Position numbers and translations under genes: made by a program. A stretch of 7,489 nucleotides of DNA from the NCBI GenBank assembly GCA_946480465.1, contig CAMLJY010000160.1, positions 1 through 7,489 of the forward strand, in the 5' to 3' direction. Origin of the DNA: an uncultured Burkholderiales bacterium. GTDB lineage: Bacteria > Pseudomonadota > Gammaproteobacteria > Burkholderiales > Burkholderiaceae. Shown in pieces: positions 1 through 7,346 of the stretch (position 1 is its first letter; the number at the start of each line of letters is the position of its first letter). Below the pieces are notes generated by a model. The model saw nothing but the letters and a program-made list of their open reading frames with translations. It was not told where the DNA came from and did no database searches.

Positions 1-2811
1 GGCGATGCCGTTCAGGTGCATCAGCGCCACGTCGCTGCCGATGGCGGCCAGCAGGTCCAGGCCCAGCACCGCGCGCTGGTGCTGCGATTCGCCGGGCCAT
101 TCGCGGATGCGCGGGGCCAGCCGCCGCGCGGTCTCGTCGTCGCCCAGCAGGCCCAGCGCCAGGAAGGCCCAGTTGTCCTTGCTCGGCGCGCCCGCGGCCT
201 GCCAGGCTTCGAACAAGTCCCATGCGAACTCGGCCAGCGAGGCCGGCGTGCAGGCTTCGCGCACGGTCTCCAAACCCGCATAAGGCGCGTCCAGCTTGCT
301 GATGGCCAGCATCGTGCCGACGTGCTCGGTGGCAGCGGCGCCCAGCGCCGCGCCGCCGTCGCGCAGCAGCGGGCGGCGGAAGGCCGCGGCGACGAAGAAG
401 GCCGGCAGCTTGGGCATGCGCGAGGGCAGCACCAGCAGCGGGTCGGCTTCCAGCAGGGCCTGCAGCGCCTGCACCATGGTTTCGCCGTACTCGCCGGCGA
501 CTGCACGGGCCTCCGCCTCGAAGCCGTTGGCCGCGAGCCAGCGCACGCCGTGCTGCGCGTTGTCGCGCTGCACCCGGTCGCTGCCGAAGGCCAGGGGCAG
601 CGCCGCGATCAGCGCGGTGCGGGGGTGGGCACGCAGCCAGTCGACGGCCAGTGGCCGCGCTTTCTTGAGGTTACGCAAGGCGTGCAGCACGGCGGGGACG
701 AGGCGGACGCTGTCCACGGCGATCCCGATGCCCAGGCCCAGCTCGGCCTGGGACTGCGCCAGGTTGGCCAGGCCGGGGAAGGCGGCCTCGCCGAAGCAGG
801 CGAGAACGGCGCGAACGTCCATCTCCACCTCGCCCCACACCTTCCACTGCGCGGCCGGGTAGCTGTTCCAGGCCGCCAGCGCCGCCGGGCCGGGCAGGCG
901 CAGCAGCAGGTTGGGGATGCAGCTGCGCCAGGCGTAGCGCTCGGGCTCGTGCACGTCGCCGGGGCGCAGCGGTTCGCCATTCAGCACGCGTTCGCGCGCC
1001 GCTTCGGCAATGCACAGCTCGGCCAGCGCGGTGTCGATGCGGGCCTTGTCCGGCGGGGCGGACTGCCCGGCTTCCCACGACGACGAGCCGCGGCTGGCGT
1101 GGCGGGCCCGCTCGGCCTCGGTCCAGGTCAGGCGCTCGGGCGTGGGCAGGGGCGCCGTGGCCAGGGTCGGCAGGTCCGCCGCGCGGGCCTGGCGCAGCCA
1201 GGGTGGGTCGCGCAGCAAGGCCGGCAGCTGCTCCGGCGGCGCGTCGTCGGTCCGCAGGGCGGCCAGCAAGGCTTCGAAGCGCGTGCGGTCGCCGGCGGAC
1301 AAGGCCGGCAGCGTCCGTGCCAGCACGGCCGGCTCGCGCAGCGCGAAGCGCACGGCCCAGCCTTCGGCCAGGCGCGATCGCGTGGCGAAGGCCCGCTCGA
1401 TCACGGTCTTGAGCACGGCGGCGGGGTGCTGTTCGGCCAGGCGCTCCAGGGCGGCCCGCACTTCCTTGCGCTCGATCAGCTCGGCCAGCAGGTGGACCAG
1501 CGCGGGCGTGCGCAGCCGCGAGGCCAGCTCGATGAACTGCTCGGCGCTCTCGCGGTCCTGCGCCACGCGCACCATGTGCGCGAAGAGCGGAAAGGCGGCT
1601 TCGCCATGCAGGTGGGCCTGCAGCAGCAGCGCCGGCTTCACGTGCGACAGGTAGGGGTACGTGCCCTTCAGGTCGTCGAGCGCGGCCTCCACCGGCTGCA
1701 CGCACTCGCGCAGCAGCCGGTGCGGATCGGCACGGTCGGCGCGCGCCGCGGCCACCCAGTCGGCGCGGTGCGGGGCCAGGTAGGCGCGCACCACGCGCCG
1801 CGCCGGCGTGGCCTGGCCATGCTGCTCCAGCACCGCGATGACGGCGTCGTGCGCCTCGCGCGTGCTCGCCGCCACGGCTTCGCGCAGCGGCATCAGCATG
1901 CCCGTGACCGCGATGTTGAACTGCGCGTGGCCGTGCATGGCCTCGGCCAGGTCGAGCGCGCGCTCGGCCATGAAGGGCAGGCCGTGCACGGCCAGGCCGG
2001 CCGCCGTCACCCAGGCCTGCATCATCGGCCGGCCCCGGTAGGGGGTGGGTGCCATGCGCGGCAGGCCGTCGGCCGCCCACGACTGCACCGACAGCTCCAG
2101 CCACGCTTCAGCGTCGGTGGAGGCCAGCCGGCCGCGCTGCTGGTGCTCGGCCCAGTCCGCCGGCAACCAGCGGCGCCAGGGGCGGCCGGCATGCTGCGCC
2201 AGCGCGGCGAGCTGCTGGGCCTGCATGCCGTAGCGGTCGTCGTCATCGACCTCCAGCGGCTTGTCGGCGGAGAAATAGCCCAGGCTGCGAGCCCCCGTCA
2301 CGCGGATCCCGCGCACGACGGGGCGCTCGGCCCGCAGCTCGTCGGTCCACTGGAAGCCGCCGCTGGGCCAGGTGATCGAGGACGACGAGGCCGGCTCGGT
2401 GAGCGAAGGCTCCGGGGCGGGAAAGGGGGGCAGGACGCTTGCATCGGTGGCGGATGCTGCGACAGGCGCAGGTACAGGTGATGCTGCGTTCGCCACCACA
2501 GCGGTCGCGGCGGGGTGCGCAAGAGGCGCCGGCACCGCCGAGGCATCCGCCGTGCCCCCGCTGCCCCTGGAAGGCGGCACCGCCGCCGAGCGGGCACCTG
2601 CCGCAACCGCCACTTCCACGTAGCCCTTGCCGGTCTTCTCCTTCACCAGCTTGTCATGCTCCCTGCGCGCCTCGGCCGCGGAGCCGAAGGCCTTGGTCTT
2701 CGCCTGGCCCTGGGTGCCGATGCGGCCGAAGCGCACGGCGACCTCCAGGCCCTCGAGGGCGATTTCCCAGAACTTGCTGGACGAGCCTTCGACCAGTTCG
2801 AATCGGCGCAT
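1..2811 (-). CDS. WGR domain / DUF4132 (MolR/YehI-type) protein, C-terminus cut by window edge
   Basis: Only the first 937 codons are inside the window; the frame is open through base 1. Residues 1 to about 66 form a WGR domain: W15 in KFWEI, the signature region [11 protein letters not shown] (26-36, with F28-G29-R30 replacing the usual W-G-R), then KTKAFGS and a helix ending in GKGYVEV. Residues about 67-145 are a low-complexity Ala/Pro/Ser/Val linker. The remainder is a long helical, HEAT-like body without catalytic motifs that I can recognise. The last visible stretch, [17 protein letters not shown], matches what I recall of the start of the conserved DUF4132 segment of MolR/YehI proteins, so about 250-300 residues are probably missing. 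WGR domains bind nucleic acid in PARP-type proteins; no enzymatic role is established for MolR/YehI. The start is ATG at 2811-2809 with a strong ribosome site. This is the last visible gene of the operon, 56 bp after the DUF1266 gene. Family call is confident; function unknown. Confidence 0.9.
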   Translation of the reverse strand, partial: MRRFELVEGSSSKFWEIALEGLEVAVRFGRIGTQGQAKTKAFGSAAEARREHDKLVKEKTGKGYVEVAVAAGARSAAVPPSRGSGGTADASAVPAPLAHPAATAVVANAASPVPAPVAASATDASVLPPFPAPEPSLTEPASSSSITWPSGGFQWTDELRAERPVVRGIRVTGARSLGYFSADKPLEVDDDDRYGMQAQQLAALAQHAGRPWRRWLPADWAEHQQRGRLASTDAEAWLELSVQSWAADGLPRMAPTPYRGRPMMQAWVTAAGLAVHGLPFMAERALDLAEAMHGHAQFNIAVTGMLMPLREAVAASTREAHDAVIAVLEQHGQATPARRVVRAYLAPHRADWVAAARADRADPHRLLRECVQPVEAALDDLKGTYPYLSHVKPALLLQAHLHGEAAFPLFAHMVRVAQDRESAEQFIELASRLRTPALVHLLAELIERKEVRAALERLAEQHPAAVLKTVIERAFATRSRLAEGWAVRFALREPAVLARTLPALSAGDRTRFEALLAALRTDDAPPEQLPALLRDPPWLRQARAADLPTLATAPLPTPERLTWTEAERARHASRGSSSWEAGQSAPPDKARIDTALAELCIAEAARERVLNGEPLRPGDVHEPERYAWRSCIPNLLLRLPGPAALAAWNSYPAAQWKVWGEVEMDVRAVLACFGEAAFPGLANLAQSQAELGLGIGIAVDSVRLVPAVLHALRNLKKARPLAVDWLRAHPRTALIAALPLAFGSDRVQRDNAQHGVRWLAANGFEAEARAVAGEYGETMVQALQALLEADPLLVLPSRMPKLPAFFVAAAFRRPLLRDGGAALGAAATEHVGTMLAISKLDAPYAGLETVREACTPASLAEFAWDLFEAWQAAGAPSKDNWAFLALGLLGDDETARRLAPRIREWPGESQHQRAVLGLDLLAAIGSDVALMHLNGIA

Positions 2812-2817
2812 CGTGTT

Positions 2818-2825
2818 TCCTTCCT
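2818..2825 (-). promoter_or_regulatory. Strong ribosome binding site of the WGR/DUF4132 gene
   Basis: AGGAAGGA read on the minus strand lies 6 nt before the ATG at 2811. It is the best Shine-Dalgarno sequence in the window and fixes the start of the WGR domain at MRRFELV. The rest of the 56-bp spacer (2812-2867) has only a 5-bp GC hairpin (2828-2842) with no T-run. Confidence 0.8.
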
Positions 2826-2867
2826 GCCGGCGTCCGGCGCCGCACTGTATCGACCCGCTTGCCGTGC

Positions 2868-3605
2868 TCATGCCTCGGGCTGGGGATGGGCTGGCGGGGG
2901 CGCGCAGGGATCGGACGCGGCGCCGCCGGCCGGCGCGGCCTCACCCCAGGGCATGTAGCCCCAGGGATGGCTGCGGTCCTCGGTCCATTCGCGCACGTCC
3001 GCCTCGCTGAAGGCCTGGCCCAGCCCATCCGCGCGTGCTCGGGCAACCCACTGCCGTCGCCCGCGCGCCCAGGCGCTGCCGTACTCCTGCCAACCCGCAA
3101 AGCACTCGGCCGCGCGCTGGGCGTTCTGCTGCAGCACCTGCCACTGCGTGTCATCGTCGATCCAGCCCAGCAGACCGGCGGAGCGCACCGCAAAGGCCAC
3201 GCGGCCGCAGGCGAAGGCCAGGGCGGCGGCTGGATCGTCCTCCGCCGGCGTGTTCTCCAGGTCGATGCCGAACCAGCGCGAGCGCAGCAGCGGCGGCAAT
3301 TCCGCGCGCAGCTGCTCCGCCGTGATGTCGCCGCGCAGGCCGAAGAGGTGCAGCAGGGCCGCGCGCAGCCGGCGTTCCAGCGCCTCGCGGTCGACCGGCA
3401 CGGCCGACTGCAGGAATGCCTCTCCCACCGCGCGCCGGGCCATCGGCTCGGCCAATGCCAACAGTCGGTGCCGCGCGTCGCCCAGGTCGGTCTGCGGGCG
3501 TGCCGCCACGTCGGCCTCGGCGACCACCTCCGCCCAGATCCCACCGATCCACCGCGCCAGCTTGAACAGCAGCCACGCCAGCACGGCCAGCAGCACCCAC
3601 TTCAT
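2868..3605 (-). CDS. DUF1266 domain protein with N-terminal hydrophobic segment
   Basis: A 245-residue protein. Residues 3-24 ([20 protein letters not shown]) are hydrophobic with two basic residues in the middle, compatible with a single N-terminal membrane anchor or an amphipathic membrane-binding helix. Residues about 40-115 are helical. Residues about 126-187 match the DUF1266 core (the E. coli YbeU/YbeR family): [20 protein letters not shown], then an acidic turn, a helix and [19 protein letters not shown], which follows the family pattern of R-x-G-hydrophobic followed by a W-x-E/Q-Y-G helix and G-R-x-x-W. The tail (from about 213) is HPWGYMPW followed by a Pro/Ala-rich disordered end. 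DUF1266 has no assigned biochemical function. The ATG at 3605 overlaps the stop of the PcfJ-like gene (ATGA), with GGGGG 6 nt upstream, so translation is probably coupled. The family call is good; membrane attachment is inferred. Confidence 0.85.
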   Translation of the reverse strand: MKWVLLAVLAWLLFKLARWIGGIWAEVVAEADVAARPQTDLGDARHRLLALAEPMARRAVGEAFLQSAVPVDREALERRLRAALLHLFGLRGDITAEQLRAELPPLLRSRWFGIDLENTPAEDDPAAALAFACGRVAFAVRSAGLLGWIDDDTQWQVLQQNAQRAAECFAGWQEYGSAWARGRRQWVARARADGLGQAFSEADVREWTEDRSHPWGYMPWGEAAPAGGAASDPCAPPPAHPQPEA

Positions 3606-4711
3606 CGCCGACCCCCGCCGCCGTGCCCGGTGGCGCCGGCCACGCCCGGCGCCAGCGCCAGGCCGCGAAGCAGCTCGGGCCGCCGCGCCGCGACGATCCA
3701 CTGGGCCATCGGCGAAGGCCGCGGCAGGTCGCGGATCAGCTGCGGGTGCAGGTGCACCAGCCGCAACTGCTCCTGCGGCTCGGTGACCTCGCTGACCAGG
3801 CGCCAGCCGCCATCGAGCCGCACCACGCCGATCGCGGCCGCGTCGGGCGGCGTGTGGCGCTCGGTGTCCAGCGTGTTCAGGAAGGCCATCAGCTCGTCGC
3901 GATAGCGCGCCACCGGCGGCTGGTTCTGCTTGCCCTTGATCTGGTCGATCGTGAGCCGCCCGCCCGGGCCGACGTGGGCACTGATGGTGACGTGCGGGTG
4001 CTGCTGCGCACTGCGGTAGCTGAACAGGCGCAGCGCGCCCGACTCGCAGGCCTGGGCGTAGTGCTCGCCATAGCCGCCGCGCAAGGCGCGCCGCTCGGCG
4101 AACTGGCCCAGGCAGTGCTGCATGGCCTGGCTTTCGTAGGCCATCTCGGCCCGCAGCGCGCCGCTGTCCGGCAGCAATTCGACGAACAGCCCCCGCCGGC
4201 CTTGCCAGGCGACGCGGACCGCGCCCGGCTGGTGCACGTGGCGGCCGCCGTTGCGGCGGGCTTCGATGGCGGCGTGCTCGGCCGCCCACAGCGCCAGCGC
4301 CTGCGGTGCATTCACCCGCATCAGCTTGCCTTCCAGCGGCGTGCCCGCGCGCGAGCCCAGGAACTCCACCAGGCGCTGCTCCAGCGCCAGCAGTTCGCCG
4401 CCCACCGGGTCCAGCCACCAGGGCAGGGCGTTGCCGTCCCGCTGGGCATCGGCGATGCGATCGGCCAGCCAGGCGGGCGGCGGCGCAGTGCCGAACAGCC
4501 GGCGCGCCTGCTCCATCGAGGCCACCGGCTGCAGCGCCGGCGCATCGGGCTGCAGGTTGCCGATGGCGTGGCGGTAGAAGTGGTTCAGCAGCCACTCGCG
4601 CACCGCCGGCGCATCGCCGCGCTGGGCGCTGCGCCGCGCGATGGCGGCCTTGACGGCGGGCGCGTTGACGACGTCGCGCGGGGCGTAGGGCCCCGCCTGC
4701 TGCACCGACAT
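3602..4711 (-). CDS. PcfJ-like protein
   Basis: A 369-residue soluble protein. The N-terminal ~150 residues are helical (for example WLLNHFYRHAIGNL at 40-53 and MEQARRLFG at 66-74). The C-terminal half carries the PcfJ-like core: M197-Q-H199-C200-L-G202-Q-F, then ALRLFSYR (226-233), H240-VTIS and QIKGKQNQPP (257-266). This order - a Met/His/Cys-Gly motif, a strand with arginine, a T-I strand, and Q-x-x-G-K-x-N - is the pattern of the PcfJ family, named from a gene on enterococcal plasmid pCF10 and still without a known activity. The conserved polar residues suggest a catalytic or nucleic-acid-binding site, but that is inference. The tail is Gly-rich (GHGGGGRR). It starts 2 nt after the TPR gene stop and ends in an ATGA overlap with the DUF1266 gene. 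There are no conjugation genes nearby, so a role in plasmid transfer is not suggested by context. Confidence 0.85.
   Translation of the reverse strand: MSVQQAGPYAPRDVVNAPAVKAAIARRSAQRGDAPAVREWLLNHFYRHAIGNLQPDAPALQPVASMEQARRLFGTAPPPAWLADRIADAQRDGNALPWWLDPVGGELLALEQRLVEFLGSRAGTPLEGKLMRVNAPQALALWAAEHAAIEARRNGGRHVHQPGAVRVAWQGRRGLFVELLPDSGALRAEMAYESQAMQHCLGQFAERRALRGGYGEHYAQACESGALRLFSYRSAQQHPHVTISAHVGPGGRLTIDQIKGKQNQPPVARYRDELMAFLNTLDTERHTPPDAAAIGVVRLDGGWRLVSEVTEPQEQLRLVHLHPQLIRDLPRPSPMAQWIVAARRPELLRGLALAPGVAGATGHGGGGRR
3612..3616 (-). promoter_or_regulatory. Ribosome binding site of the DUF1266 gene, inside the PcfJ-like gene
   Basis: GGGGG on the minus strand, 6 nt before the ATG at 3605, lies within the Gly-rich C-terminal codons of the PcfJ-like gene. 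Together with the 4-nt ATGA overlap it supports the MKWVLL start rather than an upstream in-frame codon. Confidence 0.5.
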
Positions 4712-4713
4712 CG

Positions 4714-6993
4714 TCAGCCCCAGAACTTCCACCAGGGGCGCTGCTCGCGCAGGGCCTTCAGGCAGGCGTCCAGGCTCTCCTGCGCGTCCCGGCGACGGGC
4801 GGCATCGTCGTCTGATGCGCTGTTGAAGCGGGCCAGGATCTCGCGGTTGACGGCAATGGCCTGGGCATGGCGCCCCGCGCGCTTGAAGGCCAGGGCGGTG
4901 TTGGCAAGCATCGCGGGCCGGCCCTGCTGCGCGAGGATGCGCGGCAGCAGCTCCTCGAGCTGCGGCACGACGTCGTCCGGCTGGTCGCAGGCGGCCACGC
5001 ACAGCGCGATGACCAGGGTTTCCAGGTGGCTGTCGCCGTATTCGCCGCGCTCGTCGTCGTCCAGTTGCTGCCACCACTCCTGCAGGCGCTGTCGCCATAT
5101 CGCGGCTTCGCCGTGCCGATCGAGCTTCTCCAGCGCGATGCAGACGTCGTCGATGTAGTGGTCCGGCCGGTGCCGCCCGTAGCCATGGGCCGCCGCGAAG
5201 TGCCACAGGCGCTCCGCGGCCTCGATGAAGGCCTCGCGCTCGCCGGCATCGCGGTGGCAGCACATGACGCCGTCGTGGTGCTCGGCGAACGGGCTGGAGG
5301 CGATGCCCTTGGCATGCAAGGGCAGCGCCAGTCCGGGCTTGCCGTGCCAGCAGCGGTAGGCGATGCCGAGGTTGTTGCACAGCATCGAATAGTCGTGCGT
5401 GTTGCCGTCGCGGTAGTGGCCGCGGCCGGTCTCGAAGAAGGCCTCGAAGCACTGCAGGCCGCGCTCGTAGTAGCGCGTCTGCAGCGCGCGGATCTCGTCC
5501 AGCGGCCATTCGGCGTCTTCGGGCAGCTTCTCGTGCAGGTCGCCCAGCAGCACGCCGACGTTGTAGCTCCAGGTGCCCGCCGGCGCATCGATGAAGGGCA
5601 GGGCGAGGGCTTTGCGAAGGCCGCCGTGCACCTGCGCCCGCAGCAGCACCATCTGCTCGACCAGGTACGGCCCCGCCAGGCCGGGGCGCTCCACGCAGGC
5701 TTCGAGCCAGCGCAGGGTCTGCGCCGGATCCTGGCCGGTCGCCAGCATGTACTCGCCCCGCATCACCTTGATGGCCGGATCACCGGGCTTCAGCCGCTCG
5801 GCCCGTGCCAGGTGCTGCTCGCAGTGCGCGACCCGGTCGCTGATGCCGTGTTCACGCCGCAGGTCTTCGTACTGGCCCATCGCGGCACGCGCCAGGGTCC
5901 AGTGGAAGCGGGTCTCGTCATCTTCGGTCGCCCGCTCCTGGTGGGCGGCCGCGATCCGGCAGGCGTGCAGGCCGGACACCTCGCGCTCCGAGCGCGCGGA
6001 TTCGAATGCCAGGCGCGCGGCCTCGGGCCAGCGTTCGGCCTCGACCAGCCAGTCCAGCACCAGCGCGCTGAAACTGTCGTCCTCGCCGCAGCTGAGGTAG
6101 AAGCGGCCTTCCGGCGCCTTGGCCAGCGCCTGGTCCAGCAGGCCCCGGGCATGCAGCGCCCGCGCCTGCAGCCGCGCCAGCTGCACGCCGAGCTGCCGCC
6201 GCAGCGGCAGCGCCGCGTCGGCCGGCAGGCGGGCCGGGGCCAGCCGCGCGATGTCGTCCACCAGCACCGGGGCGATGGGCAGCAGCTGCTCCCCGAGGTG
6301 CAGCCAGTCGTCGGTGTCGACGTCCTGGCCCGGACCGGCCGTGGCCAGCGCTTCCAGCGCGGCGCGCGCGCAGCGCCGGGCCTCGTCCAGCCGCCCCTCG
6401 GCGTGGTGGCTGGCCGCCAGCTGGGTCTGCAGCCTGGCCGCGTCCCATGCGCGATAGGTGTCCCGGTCGGGATCGCCCATGCGCAGGTCGTGCCGGGCCT
6501 CCGCGCAGCGCCGCACGCGGGCCGGATCGTCTGCCTGGCCCGACCACGCCGCGAGCCGCGCCCAGGCATCGTCCACGGCGTCGGATGGGGGCTGGGCGCG
6601 CAGCAACTGCTCGGCGGCATCGAGCGCCTGCGCCGCCGCCGCGGTGCCGGCGCGGAGTTCCAGCGCGGCTTCGATGCGGCAGAAGGCCAGCTCGGTCTCG
6701 GCGTCCGGCCGATCCTGCGCCGGCAGGTTCGCGACGACGGCAGCGCCGTCATCCTGCAGGACCCGCAAGGCCTGCTCCGGCAGGCCGGCCTGCAGCCACA
6801 GCCGGTGCAGGCGCGTCACGGCCTCGACATCGCCGGCGCGGCAGGCCTGCCGGGCCAGCATCGCGGCCATCGTGGCGCGGCGCAGTTCGACGGCGACCTC
6901 CGCCGCCTGCTGCTGTTCGAGGGCTGACTCGGCCTGGTCGAGGAAGGCATGCAAGGCCGCCCCGCTCAGCGGCGCCTGGATCGATGGATTCAT
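4714..6993 (-). CDS. Large helical protein with TPR-like repeats
   Basis: A 759-residue soluble protein with no signal peptide or membrane segment, almost entirely helical and rich in Ala, Leu, Arg and Glu. TPR-like helix pairs can be seen at about 181-216 (YRAWDAARLQTQLAASHHAE, then LDEARRCARAALEAL), 400-431, 536-566 (NNLGIAYRCW, then ALPLHAKGI), 611-644 and 691-723 (LANTALAFKRAGRHAQAIAV). The middle section also has a conserved-looking segment rich in Cys, His and Tyr (about 500-610: NTHDYSML, GVMCCHRDAGER, RPDHYIDD). The protein ends in PWWKFWG, an aromatic tail that I have seen at the ends of other bacterial proteins but cannot assign. I chose the ATG at 6993 (MNPSIQ); an in-frame GTG at 7035 would add 14 basic residues and lacks a better ribosome site. 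It is the first gene of the cluster and ends 2 nt before the PcfJ-like start. TPR proteins are usually scaffolds, so a binding role is likely; no specific family is recognised. Confidence 0.85.
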   Translation of the reverse strand: MNPSIQAPLSGAALHAFLDQAESALEQQQAAEVAVELRRATMAAMLARQACRAGDVEAVTRLHRLWLQAGLPEQALRVLQDDGAAVVANLPAQDRPDAETELAFCRIEAALELRAGTAAAAQALDAAEQLLRAQPPSDAVDDAWARLAAWSGQADDPARVRRCAEARHDLRMGDPDRDTYRAWDAARLQTQLAASHHAEGRLDEARRCARAALEALATAGPGQDVDTDDWLHLGEQLLPIAPVLVDDIARLAPARLPADAALPLRRQLGVQLARLQARALHARGLLDQALAKAPEGRFYLSCGEDDSFSALVLDWLVEAERWPEAARLAFESARSEREVSGLHACRIAAAHQERATEDDETRFHWTLARAAMGQYEDLRREHGISDRVAHCEQHLARAERLKPGDPAIKVMRGEYMLATGQDPAQTLRWLEACVERPGLAGPYLVEQMVLLRAQVHGGLRKALALPFIDAPAGTWSYNVGVLLGDLHEKLPEDAEWPLDEIRALQTRYYERGLQCFEAFFETGRGHYRDGNTHDYSMLCNNLGIAYRCWHGKPGLALPLHAKGIASSPFAEHHDGVMCCHRDAGEREAFIEAAERLWHFAAAHGYGRHRPDHYIDDVCIALEKLDRHGEAAIWRQRLQEWWQQLDDDERGEYGDSHLETLVIALCVAACDQPDDVVPQLEELLPRILAQQGRPAMLANTALAFKRAGRHAQAIAVNREILARFNSASDDDAARRRDAQESLDACLKALREQRPWWKFWG

Positions 6994-7085
6994 GAAACCT
7001 GACTTCTTGAGCAGCCGCGAGCGCCACCGGCACACCCGCTCGGGCGCGCCGGCTTGCTTCGCGGCTGCGTGGACATGGCGCCAAA

Positions 7086-7123
7086 CGCGGCCGGGAGTCT
7101 AGTGAGCGATCGGCGTGGCCGCG
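7086..7123. repeat. 7-bp inverted repeat CGCGGCC / GGCCGCG
   Basis: CGCGGCC at 7086-7092 and its reverse complement at 7117-7123 flank a 24-bp centre that contains AGTCTA (a -10-like TAGACT on the minus strand at 7101-7096) and the first CGATCG box. It could be an operator around the operon promoter. In such GC-rich sequence a 7-bp GC match may also arise by chance. Confidence 0.3.
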
Positions 7124-7176
7124 GACCATGAACGTGGGGGGTCTCGATCGCGCGGCGACCATCCCAAGAACGTGGG
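7107..7176. repeat. Two-box direct repeat, 38-bp period (CGATCG-N17-GAACGTGGG, twice)
   Basis: CGATCG occurs at 7107-7112 and 7145-7150, and GAACGTGGG at 7130-7138 and 7168-7176. Both boxes are exact and separated by 17 bp in both copies, while the spacers differ (20 of 32 aligned positions match overall). GACCAT also appears in both spacers, but at different offsets. The pattern suggests two binding sites for one factor that contacts two boxes per site, about 115-185 bp upstream of the TPR gene start. No known regulator is recognised. Confidence 0.55.
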
Positions 7177-7346
7177 ACCGCCCAAAACCCGCGGACCGGC
7201 CGCCGCCGCTTAGACTGCCGCGCCCGGCCTCCCGTGGCTGGCATGCGCACGGACGCTGGCGACCCCGGTTATGTCTTCGCCGCCGGCGGCCATCCGGCCA
7301 CCAGCCGTCGGCCTTCACCAGTTCTGCGGATGAGCCGCCCCGCGAG

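Noticed and set aside
671..2104. 477-codon open frame on the minus strand inside the WGR/DUF4132 gene
   Set aside because: It is a different register from the gene with the recognisable WGR domain and gives an Arg/Ala/Gly/Pro-rich product.
16..2481. 821-codon open frame on the plus strand
   Set aside because: It is in exact codon register with, and antisense to, the WGR/DUF4132 gene. Stops there need TTA, CTA or TCA codons in the real gene, which are rare at this GC content. The product is Gln/Arg/Gly/His-rich with no domain.
2370..2610. Ala/Pro-rich coding stretch as a possible frameshift or degraded region
   Set aside because: The frame is continuous through it and joins the WGR domain to the helical body; it is a normal low-complexity linker.
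2828..2842. Hairpin CGGCG-TCCGG-CGCCG between the DUF1266 and WGR genes as a terminator
   Set aside because: The stem is only 5 bp, no T-run follows, and it sits just before a strong ribosome site, so readthrough is expected.
2439..3905. 488-codon open frame on the plus strand
   Set aside because: It is the mirror register of the DUF1266 gene and runs across gene boundaries; the product is Pro/Arg-rich low complexity.
3623..5158. 511-codon open frame on the plus strand
   Set aside because: It is the mirror register of the PcfJ-like gene, without a recognisable domain and crossing into the TPR gene.
4867..6927. 686-codon open frame on the plus strand
   Set aside because: It is the mirror register of the TPR gene; the composition is that of reversed GC-rich codons.
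6994..7035. Upstream GTG start for the TPR gene (14 more residues)
   Set aside because: The added residues are basic and unlike the rest, and the ATG at 6993 starts a typical soluble N-terminus. The ribosome sites are weak for both, so it is not fully excluded.
7081..7199. Similarity of CCAAACGCGGCCGG (7081) to CCAAAACCCGCGGACCGG (7182)
   Set aside because: The alignment needs gaps and consists mainly of G/C runs common here.
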